From contig NW_024037063.1 in assembly GCF_015706575.1 (NCBI RefSeq), forward strand, positions 62,001 through 126,000: a stretch of DNA of 64,000 nt, in the 5' to 3' direction. Each line of letters starts with the position of its first letter. Position 1 is the stretch's first letter. This stretch comes from Patiria miniata (taxonomy: Eukaryota > Echinodermata > Asteroidea > Valvatida > Asterinidae). The notes under the pieces are model-generated. The model made no database searches and had not been told where the DNA came from. It saw nothing but the letters and a program-made list of their open reading frames with translations. The position numbers and the translations under genes were made by a program. Below are positions 54,701 to 63,967 of the stretch, one piece after another.

Positions 54701-57593
54701 GACATGTATCGAGAGCTAGTTAGTCTGGCAACAACGTCCAACAAGTTTGAAGTCCGTAGACCCAATACTCGTGGAGAAAATGTGACATAAGCAAGAATAT
54801 TATGCCCGAGTTTGTTTCTGTGCGTAAATTGCCATAGAGTAGGCTGTCAGCGGGCTTCGCTCCGTGGTGTGTTTATATGCTATATCTCAAATCGGCGGTA
54901 TCTTGTTATGAAAAATTTCTGATTTTTTTGACATGTATCGAGAGCTAGTTAGTCTGGCAACAACGTCCAACAAGTTTGAAGTCCGTAGACCCAATACTCG
55001 TGGAGAAAATGTGACATAAGCAAGAATATTATGCCCGAGTTTGTTTCTGTGCGTAAATTGCCATAGAGTAGGCTGTCAGCGGGCTTCGCTCCGTGGTGTG
55101 TTTATATGCTATATCTCAAATCGGCGGTATCTTGTTATGAAAAATTTCTGATTTTTTTGACATGTATCGAGAGCTAGTTAGTCTGGCAACAACGTCCAAC
55201 AAGTTTGAAGTCCGTAGACCCAATACTCGTGGAGAAAATGTGACATAAGCAAGAATATTATGCCCGAGTTTGTTTCTGTGCGTAAATTGCCATAGAGTAG
55301 GCTGTCAGCGGGCTTCGCTCCGTGGTGTGTTTACATGCTATATCTCGTTTTGGCGGTATCTTGTTATGAAAAATTTCTGATTTTTTTGACATGTATCGAG
55401 AGCTAGTTAGTCTGGCAACAACGTCCAACAAGTTTGAAGTCCGTAGACCCAATACTCGTGGAGAAAATGTGACATAAGCAAGAATATTTTGCCCGAGTTT
55501 GTTTCTGTGCGTAAATTGCCATAGAGTAGGCTGTCAGCGGGCTTCGCTCCGTGGTGTGTTTATATGCTATATCTCAAATCGGCGGTATCTTGTTATGAAA
55601 AATTTCTGATTTTTTTGACATGTATCGAGAGCTAGTTAGTCTGGCAACAACGTCCAACAAGTTTGAAGTCCGTAGACCCAATACTCGTGGAGAAAATGTG
55701 ACATAAGCAAGAATATTTTGCCCGAGTTTGTTTCTGTGCGTAAATTGCCATAGAGTAGGCTGTCAGCGGGCTTCGCTCCGTGGTGTGTTTACATGCTATA
55801 TCTCGTTTTGGCGGTATCTTGTTATGAAAAATTCTGATTTTTTTGACATGTATCGAGAGCTAGTTAGTCTGGCAACAACGTCCAACAAGTTTGAAGTCCG
55901 TAGACCCAATACTCGTGGAGAAAATGTGACATAAGCAAGAATATTTGCCCGAGTTTGTTTCTGTGCGTAAATTGCCATAGAGTAGGCTGTCAGCGGGCTT
56001 CGCTCCGTGGTGTGTTTATATGCTATATCTCAAATCGGCGGTATCTTGTTATGAAAAATTTCTGATTTTTTTGACATGTATCGAGAGCTAGTTAGTCTGG
56101 CAACAACGTCCAACAAGTTTGAAGTCCGTAGACCCAATACTCGTGGAGAAAATGTGACATAAGCAAGAATATTATGCCCGAGTTTGTTTCTGTGCGTAAA
56201 TTGCCATAGAGTAGGCTGTCAGCGGGCTTCGCTCCGTGGTGTGTTTACATGCTATATCTCGTTTTGGCGGTATCTTGTTATGAAAAATTTCTGATTTTTT
56301 TGACATGTATCGAGAGCTAGTTAGTCTGGCAACAACGTCCAACAAGTTTGAAGTCCGTAGACCCAATACTCGTGGAGAAAATGTGACATAAGCAAGAATA
56401 TTTGCCCGAGTTTGTTTCTGTGCGTAAATTGCCATAGAGTAGGCTGTCAGCGGGCTTCGCTCCGTGGTGTGTTTACATGCTATATCTCGTTTTGGCGGTA
56501 TCTTGTTATGAAAAATTTCTGATTTTTTTGACATGTATCGAGAGCTAGTTAGTCTGGCAACAACGTCCAACAAGTTTGAAGTCCGTAGACCCAATACTCG
56601 TGGAGAAAATGTGACATAAGCAAGAATATTATGCCCGAGTTTGTTTCTGTGCGTAAATTGCCATAGAGTAGGCTGTCAGCGGGCTTCGCTCCGTGGTGTG
56701 TTTACATGCTATATCTCGTTTTGGCGGTATCTTGTTATGAAAAATTTCTGATTTTTTTGACATGTATCGAGAGCTAGTTAGTCTGGCAACAACGTCCAAC
56801 AAGTTTGAAGTCCGTAGACCCAATACTCGTGGAGAAAATGTGACATAAGCAAGAATATTATGCCCGAGTTTGTTTCTGTGCGTAAATTGCCATAGAGTAG
56901 GCTGTCAGCGGGCTTCGCTCCGTGGTGTGTTTATATGCTATATCTCAAATCGGCGGTATCTTGTTATGAAAAATTTCTGATTTTTTTGACATGTATCGAG
57001 AGCTAGTTAGTCTGGCAACAACGTCCAACAAGTTTGAAGTCCGTAGACCCAATACTCGTGGAGAAAATGTGACATAAGCAAGAATATTTTGCCCGAGTTT
57101 GTTTCTGTGCGTAAATTGCCATAGAGTAGGCTGTCAGCGGGCTTCGCTCCGTGGTGTGTTTATATGCTATATCTCAAATCGGCGGTATCTTGTTATGAAA
57201 AATTTCTGATTTTTTTGACATGTATCGAGAGCTAGTTAGTCTGGCAACAACGTCCAACAAGTTTGAAGTCCGTAGACCCAATACTCGTGGAGAAAATGTG
57301 ACATAAGCAAGAATATTTTGCCCGAGTTTGTTTCTGTGCGTAAATTGCCATAGAGTAGGCTGTCAGCGGGCTTCGCTCCGTGGTGTGTTTACATGCTATA
57401 TCTCGTTTTGGCGGTATCTTGTTATAAAAAATTTCTGATTTTTTTGACATGTATCGAGAGCTAGTTAGTCTGGCAACAACGTCCAACAAGTTTGAAGTCC
57501 GTAGACCCAATACTCGTGGAGAAAATGTGACATAAGCAAGAATATTATGCCCGAGTTTGTTTCTGTGCGTAAATTGCCATAGAGTAGGCTGTC

Positions 57594-57822
57594 AGCGGGC
57601 TTCGCTCCGTGGTGTGTTTATATGCTATATCTCAAATCGGCGGTATCTTGTTATGAAAAATTTCTGATTTTTTTGACATGTATCGAGAGCTAGTTAGTCT
57701 GGCAACAACGTCCAACAAGTTTGAAGTCCGTAGACCCAATACTCGTGGAGAAAATGTGACATAAGCAAGAATATTATGCCCGAGTTTGTTTCTGTGCGTA
57801 AATTGCCATAGAGTAGGCTGTC
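57594..57822 (+). repeat. Reference monomer, subfamily 2 (TATATG / AAATCGG)
   Basis: This 229-bp unit is typical of the second subfamily. Relative to subfamily 1 it has T at unit position 28 and AAATCGG in place of GTTTTGG at 41-47, that is, four substitutions at 41, 42, 43 and 45. The rest is identical, including A at 183 and the A5T3 and T7 tracts. The two states travel together in most units, so they mark two lineages of monomer that were later interspersed by unequal exchange or gene conversion. Confidence 0.9.
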
Positions 57823-58020
57823 AGCGGGCTTCGCTCCGTGGCGGTATTTGTTATGAAATTTCTGATTTTTTTGACATGTATCGAGAGCTAGTTAGTCTGG
57901 CAACAACGTCCAACAAGTTTGAAGTCCGTAGACCCAATACTCGTGGAGAAAATGTGACATAAGCAAGAATATTTTGCCCGAGTTTGTTTCTGTGCGTAAA
58001 TTGCCATAGAGTAGGCTGTC
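57823..58020 (+). repeat. Truncated 198-bp monomer with internal 28-bp deletion
   Basis: CCGTGG joins directly to CGGTAT near 57841, removing 28 bp that include the position-28 polymorphism and the hypervariable block. The junction has a 2-bp GG microhomology. The same unit also lost the C of TATCTTG and two bases of the A-run, so three losses lie within about 25 bp. The following core and the downstream units are intact. This is the largest length change in the window. It could be one complex repair event or a local consensus error. Confidence 0.93.
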
Positions 58021-61000
58021 AGCGGGCTTCGCTCCGTGGTGTGTTTATATGCTATATCTCAAATCGGCGGTATCTTGTTATGAAAAATTTCTGATTTTTT
58101 TGACATGTATCGAGAGCTAGTTAGTCTGGCAACAACGTCCAACAAGTTTGAAGTCCGTAGACCCAATACTCGTGGAGAAAATGTGACATAAGCAAGAATA
58201 TTTTGCCCGAGTTTGTTTCTGTGCGTAAATTGCCATAGAGTAGGCTGTCAGCGGGCTTCGCTCCGTGGTGTGTTTATATGCTATATCTCAAATCGGCGGT
58301 ATCTTGTTATGAAAAATTCTGATTTTTTTGACATGTATCGAGAGCTAGTTAGTCTGGCAACAACGTCCAACAAGTTTGAAGTCCGTAGACCCAATACTCG
58401 TGGAGAAAATGTGACATAAGCAAGAATATTATGCCCGAGTTTGTTTCTGTGCGTAAATTGCCATAGAGTAGGCTGTCAGCGGGCTTCGCTCCGTGGTGTG
58501 TTTATATGCTATATCTCAAATCGGCGGTATCTTGTTATGAAAAATTTCTGATTTTTTTGACATGTATCGAGAGCTAGTTAGTCTGGCAACAACGTCCAAC
58601 AAGTTTGAAGTCCGTAGACCCAATACTCGTGGAGAAAATGTGACATAAGCAAGAATATTTTGCCCGAGTTTGTTTCTGTGCGTAAATTGCCATAGAGTAG
58701 GCTGTCAGCGGGCTTCGCTCCGTGGTGTGTTTATATGCTATATCTCAATCGGCGGTATCTTGTTATGAAAAATTTCTGATTTTTTTGACATGTATCGAGA
58801 GCTAGTTAGTCTGGCAACAACGTCCAACAAGTTTGAAGTCCGTAGACCCAATACTCGTGGAGAAAATGTGACATAAGCAAGAATATTATGCCCGAGTTTG
58901 TTTCTGTGCGTAAATTGCCATAGAGTAGGCTGTCAGCGGGCTTCGCTCCGTGGTGTGTTTATATGCTATATCTCGTTTTGGCGGTATCTTGTTATGAAAA
59001 ATTTCTGATTTTTTTGACATGTATCGAGAGCTAGTTAGTCTGGCAACAACGTCCAACAAGTTTGAAGTCCGTAGACCCAATACTCGTGGAGAAAATGTGA
59101 CATAAGCAAGAATATTATGCCCGAGTTTGTTTCTGTGCGTAAATTGCCATAGAGTAGGCTGTCAGCGGGCTTCGCTCCGTGGTGTGTTTACATGCTATAT
59201 CTCGTTTTGGCGGTATCTTGTTATGAAAAATTTCTGATTTTTTTGACATGTATCGAGAGCTAGTTAGTCTGGCAACAACGTCCAACAAGTTTGAAGTCCG
59301 TAGACCCAATACTCGTGGAGAAAATGTGACATAAGCAAGAATATTATGCCCGAGTTTGTTTCTGTGCGTAAATTGCCATAGAGTAGGCTGTCAGCGGGCT
59401 TCGCTCCGTGGTGTGTTTATATGCTATATCTCGTTTCGGCGGTATCTTGTTATGAAAAATTTCTGATTTTTTTGACATGTATCGAGAGCTAGTTAGTCTG
59501 GCAACAACGTCCAACAAGTTTGAAGTCCGTAGACCCAATACTCGTGGAGAAAATGTGACATAAGCAAGAATATTATGCCCGAGTTTGTTTCTGTGCGTAA
59601 ATTGCCATAGAGTAGGCTGTCAGCGGGCTTCGCTCCGTGGTGTGTTTACATGCTATATCTCGTTTTGGCGGTATCTTGTTATGAAAAATTCTGATTTTTT
59701 TGACATGTATCGAGAGCTAGTTAGTCTGGCAACAACGTCCAACAAGTTTGAAGTCCGTAGACCCAATACTCGTGGAGAAAATGTGACATAAGCAAGAATA
59801 TTTTGCCCGAGTTTGTTTCTGTGCGTAAATTGCCATAGAGTAGGCTGTCAGCGGGCTTCGCTCCGTGGTGTGTTTATATGCTATATCTCAAATCGGCGGT
59901 ATCTTGTTATGAAAAATTTCTGATTTTTTTGACATGTATCGAGAGCTAGTTAGTCTGGCAACAACGTCCAACAAGTTTGAAGTCCGTAGACCCAATACTC
60001 GTGGAGAAAATGTGACATAAGCAAGAATATTATGCCCGAGTTTGTTTCTGTGCGTAAATTGCCATAGAGTAGGCTGTCAGCGGGCTTCGCTCCGTGGTGT
60101 GTTTACATGCTATATCTCGTTTTGGCGGTATCTTGTTATGAAAAATTTCTGATTTTTTTGACATGTATCGAGAGCTAGTTAGTCTGGCAACAACGTCCAA
60201 CAAGTTTGAAGTCCGTAGACCCAATACTCGTGGAGAAAATGTGACATAAGCAAGAATATTATGCCCGAGTTTGTTTCTGTGCGTAAATTGCCATAGAGTA
60301 GGCTGTCAGCGGGCTTCGCTCCGTGGTGTGTTTACATGCTATATCTCGTTTGGCGGTATCTTGTTATGAAAAATTTCTGATTTTTTTGACATGTATCGAG
60401 AGCTAGTTAGTCTGGCAACAACGTCCAACAAGTTTGAAGTCCGTAGACCCAATACTCGTGGAGAAAATGTGACATAAGCAAGAATATTATGCCCGAGTTT
60501 GTTTCTGTGCGTAAATTGCCATAGAGTAGGCTGTCAGCGGGCTTCGCTCCGTGGTGTGTTTATATGCTATATCTCAAATCGGCGGTATCTTGTTATGAAA
60601 AATTTCTGATTTTTTTGACATGTATCGAGAGCTAGTTAGTCTGGCAACAACGTCCAACAAGTTTGAAGTCCGTAGACCCAATACTCGTGGAGAAAATGTG
60701 ACATAAGCAAGAATATTATGCCCGAGTTTGTTTCTGTGCGTAAATTGCCATAGAGTAGGCTGTCAGCGGGCTTCGCTCCGTGGTGTGTTTATATGCTATA
60801 TCTCGTTTTGGCGGTATCTTGTTATGAAAAATTTCTGATTTTTTTGACATGTATCGAGAGCTAGTTAGTCTGGCAACAACGTCCAACAAGTTTGAAGTCC
60901 GTAGACCCAATACTCGTGGAGAAAATGTGACATAAGCAAGAATATTTTGCCCGAGTTTGTTTCTGTGCGTAAATTGCCATAGAGTAGGCTGTCAGCGGGC

Positions 61001-63738
61001 TTCGCTCCGTGGTGTGTTTACATGCTATATCTCGTTTTGGCGGTATCTTGTTATGAAAAATTTCTGATTTTTTTGACATGTATCGAGAGCTAGTTAGTCT
61101 GGCAACAACGTCCAACAAGTTTGAAGTCCGTAGACCCAATACTCGTGGAGAAAATGTGACATAAGCAAGAATATTATGCCCGAGTTTGTTTCTGTGCGTA
61201 AATTGCCATAGAGTAGGCTGTCAGCGGGCTTCGCTCCGTGGTGTGTTTACATGCTATATCTCGTTTTGGCGGTATCTTGTTATGAAAAATTTCTGATTTT
61301 TTTGACATGTATCGAGAGCTAGTTAGTCTGGCAACAACGTCCAACAAGTTTGAAGTCCGTAGACCCAATACTCGTGGAGAAAATGTGACATAAGCAAGAA
61401 TATTATGCCCGAGTTTGTTTCTGTGCGTAAATTGCCATAGAGTAGGCTGTCAGCGGGCTTCGCTCCGTGGTGTGTTTATATGCTATATCTCAAATCGGCG
61501 GTATCTTGTTATGAAAAATTTCTGATTTTTTTGACATGTATCGAGAGCTAGTTAGTCTGGCAACAACGTCCAACAAGTTTGAAGTCCGTAGACCCAATAC
61601 TCGTGGAGAAAATGTGACATAAGCAAGAATATTATGCCCGAGTTTGTTTCTGTGCGTAAATTGCCATAGAGTAGGCTGTCAGCGGGCTTCGCTCCGTGGT
61701 GTGTTTATATGCTATATCTCGTTTTGGCGGTATCTTGTTATGAAAAATTTCTGATTTTTTTGACATGTATCGAGAGCTAGTTAGTCTGGCAACAACGTCC
61801 AACAAGTTTGAAGTCCGTAGACCCAATACTCGTGGAGAAAATGTGACATAAGCAAGAATATTATGCCCGAGTTTGTTTCTGTGCGTAAATTGCCATAGAG
61901 TAGGCTGTCAGCGGGCTTCGCTCCGTGGTGTGTTTATATGCTATATCTCGTTTTGGCGGTATCTTGTTATGAAAAATTTCTGATTTTTTTGACATGTATC
62001 GAGAGCTAGTTAGTCTGGCAACAACGTCCAACAAGTTTGAAGTCCGTAGACCCAATACTCGTGGAGAAAATGTGACATAAGCAAGAATATTTTGCCCGAG
62101 TTTGTTTCTGTGCGTAAATTGCCATAGAGTAGGCTGTCAGCGGGCTTCGCTCCGTGGTGTGTTTACATGCTATATCTCGTTTCGGCGGTATCTTGTTATG
62201 AAAAATTTCTGATTTTTTTGACATGTATCGAGAGCTAGTTAGTCTGGCAACAACGTCCAACAAGTTTGAAGTCCGTAGACCCAATACTCGTGGAGAAAAT
62301 GTGACATAAGCAAGAATATTATGCCCGAGTTTGTTTCTGTGCGTAAATTGCCATAGAGTAGGCTGTCAGCGGGCTTCGCTCCGTGGTGTGTTTACATGCT
62401 ATATCTCGTTTTGGCGGTATCTTGTTATGAAAAATTTCTGATTTTTTTGACATGTATCGAGAGCTAGTTAGTCTGGCAACAACGTCCAACAAGTTTGAAG
62501 TCCGTAGACCCAATACTCGTGGAGAAAATGTGACATAAGCAAGAATATTATGCCCGAGTTTGTTTCTGTGCGTAAATTGCCATAGAGTAGGCTGTCAGCG
62601 GGCTTCGCTCCGTGGTGTGTTTATATGCTATATCTCAAATCGGCGGTATCTTGTTATGAAAAATTTCTGATTTTTTTGACATGTATCGAGAGCTAGTTAG
62701 TCTGGCAACAACGTCCAACAAGTTTGAAGTCCGTAGACCCAATACTCGTGGAGAAAATGTGACATAAGCAAGAATATTATGCCCGAGTTTGTTTCTGTGC
62801 GTAAATTGCCATAGAGTAGGCTGTCAGCGGGCTTCGCTCCGTGGTGTGTTTATATGCTATATCTCGTTCGGCGGTATCTTGTTATGAAAAATTTCTGATT
62901 TTTTTGACATGTATCGAGAGCTAGTTAGTCTGGCAACAACGTCCAACAAGTTTGAAGTCCGTAGACCCAATACTCGTGGAGAAAATGTGACATAAGCAAG
63001 AATATTTTGCCCGAGTTTGTTTCTGTGCGTAAATTGCCATAGAGTAGGCTGTCAGCGGGCTTCGCTCCGTGGTGTGTTTACATGCTATATCTCGTTTTGG
63101 CGGTATCTTGTTATGAAAAATTTCTGATTTTTTTGACATGTATCGAGAGCTAGTTAGTCTGGCAACAACGTCCAACAAGTTTGAAGTCCGTAGACCCAAT
63201 ACTCGTGGAGAAAATGTGACATAAGCAAGAATATTATGCCCGAGTTTGTTTCTGTGCGTAAATTGCCATAGAGTAGGCTGTCAGCGGGCTTCGCTCCGTG
63301 GTGTGTTTATATGCTATATCTCGTTCGGCGGTATCTTGTTATGAAAAATTTCTGATTTTTTTGACATGTATCGAGAGCTAGTTAGTCTGGCAACAACGTC
63401 CAACAAGTTTGAAGTCCGTAGACCCAATACTCGTGGAGAAAATGTGACATAAGCAAGAATATTTGCCCGAGTTTGTTTCTGTGCGTAAATTGCCATAGAG
63501 TAGGCTGTCAGCGGGCTTCGCTCCGTGGTGTGTTTACATGCTATATCTCGTTTTGGCGGTATCTTGTTATGAAAAATTTCTGATTTTTTTGACATGTATC
63601 GAGAGCTAGTTAGTCTGGCAACAACGTCCAACAAGTTTGAAGTCCGTAGACCCAATACTCGTGGAGAAAATGTGACATAAGCAAGAATATTATGCCCGAG
63701 TTTGTTTCTGTGCGTAAATTGCCATAGAGTAGGCTGTC

Positions 63739-63751
63739 AGCGGGCTTCGCT
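63739..63751 (+). repeat. Short hairpin-capable dyad at unit start (reference copy)
   Basis: AGCG and CGCT flank a GGCTT loop, a 4-bp stem present once in every unit. The GGG-to-GG variants change only the loop. The CGGGC within it also pairs in principle with GCCCG about 42 nt upstream (unit positions 185-189 of the preceding unit). Both dyads are short and could be chance. Confidence 0.45.
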
Positions 63752-63778
63752 CCGTGGTGTGTTTACATGCTATATCTC

Positions 63779-63785
63779 GTTTTGG
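63779..63785 (+). repeat. Hypervariable 7-bp block of the monomer (reference copy)
   Basis: In this reference unit the block reads GTTTTGG, between the constant GCTATATCTC and CGGTATC. Elsewhere the same place reads AAATCGG, GTTTCGG, GTATCGG, GTATTGG (27445), GTCTTGG (5060), AAATTGG (16018, 22647, 38193), AATTCGG (9391), AAATTCGG (14643), or shortened forms such as AATCGG, GTTCGG, GTCGG (3232, 20360), AACGG (28131) and AAACGG (15103). Most substitution diversity in the array is concentrated here. GTTTCGG and GTATCGG look like steps or recombinants between the two main states. Confidence 0.85.
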
Positions 63786-63800
63786 CGGTATCTTGTTATG

Positions 63801-63819
63801 AAAAATTTCTGATTTTTTT
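63801..63819 (+). repeat. Phased A/T tracts and short dyad (reference copy)
   Basis: The tract A5T3 is followed by CTGA and T7. The tract centres are about 11.5 bp apart, close to one helical turn, and a further T4 lies two turns upstream in subfamily 1 units. This spacing is expected to give intrinsic curvature. The same bases form an inverted repeat, AAAAAT and ATTTTT around a TTCTG loop. Length variants are common: A4T3, A5T2, A6T2, A6T3 and T6 to T8. No function is shown by sequence alone. Confidence 0.7.
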
Positions 63820-63918
63820 GACATGTATCGAGAGCTAGTTAGTCTGGCAACAACGTCCAACAAGTTTGAAGTCCGTAGACCCAATACTCGTGGAGAAAAT
63901 GTGACATAAGCAAGAATA
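63820..63918 (+). repeat. Near-invariant core of the monomer (reference copy)
   Basis: Unit positions 82-180, from GACATGTATCGAG to AGCAAGAATA, are almost unchanged in all 280 units. The exceptions I found are A-run shortening at 158-161, small losses near 1075, 2683, 3369, 7679, 11350 and 13636, and one unit with a CAA insertion and a T-to-G change (19741-19781). The core includes the ACATGT palindrome, CTAG, and direct GTCC elements 15 bp apart. Low variation may reflect recent homogenisation, constraint such as protein binding, or both. Confidence 0.75.
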
Positions 63919-63967
63919 TTATGCCCGAGTTTGTTTCTGTGCGTAAATTGCCATAGAGTAGGCTGTC

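Larger units (their letters stand above)
13917..63967. repeat. Regular segment of the array (units 62-280)
   Basis: Units here are mostly exactly 229 bp, or 228 bp where a single T or A is lost at recurrent sites. They differ mainly by the polymorphisms at unit positions 28, 41-47, 63-70 and 183. Rare private changes include a CAA insertion and T-to-G change (19632-19862), two different 3-bp losses in TTGTTA (38154-38379 and 39523-39748), a loss of AT near 24230, and one 31-bp net loss (57823-58020). Two units have G to A in the TTATG motif (42784 and 57426). No unit is inverted. Confidence 0.9.
63739..63967 (+). repeat. Reference monomer, subfamily 1 (TACATG / GTTTTGG, A at 183)
   Basis: This 229-bp unit matches the consensus of the commoner subfamily exactly and is a convenient reference. 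Landmarks in unit coordinates are: 1-13 AGCGGGCTTCGCT; 25-30 TTACAT with the diagnostic C at 28; 31-40 GCTATATCTC; 41-47 GTTTTGG; 48-62 CGGTATCTTGTTATG; 63-70 A5T3; 75-81 T7; 82-180 near-invariant core from GACATGTATCG to AGCAAGAATA; 183 A; 184-229 TGCCCGAG through TAGGCTGTC. It contains 11 CpG sites, one ACATGT (PciI) palindrome and one AATATT (SspI) palindrome. Strand and phase are arbitrary choices. Confidence 0.93.

Noticed and set aside
63745..63759. Second CENP-B box-like start at CTTCGCTCCGTGGTG
   Set aside because: TTCG matches but the central A is G and CGGG is absent.
63774..63790. CENP-B box-like sequence at CTCGTTTTGGCGGTA
   Set aside because: It has a CG and a CGG at roughly the right spacing, but the distance is one base short of the TTCG-N4-A-NN-CGGG core, the first T is C, and the required A and final G are missing.
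63818..63846. Bacterial-type promoter from TTGACA after the T7 tract
   Set aside because: At 17 bp spacing the next hexamer is AGTCTG, which does not resemble TATAAT, and the context is not bacterial.
63739..63967. RNA polymerase III promoter or tRNA/5S-derived repeat
   Set aside because: No convincing A box and no GGTTCGANNCC-like B box. The T7 tract alone could act as a terminator but proves nothing.
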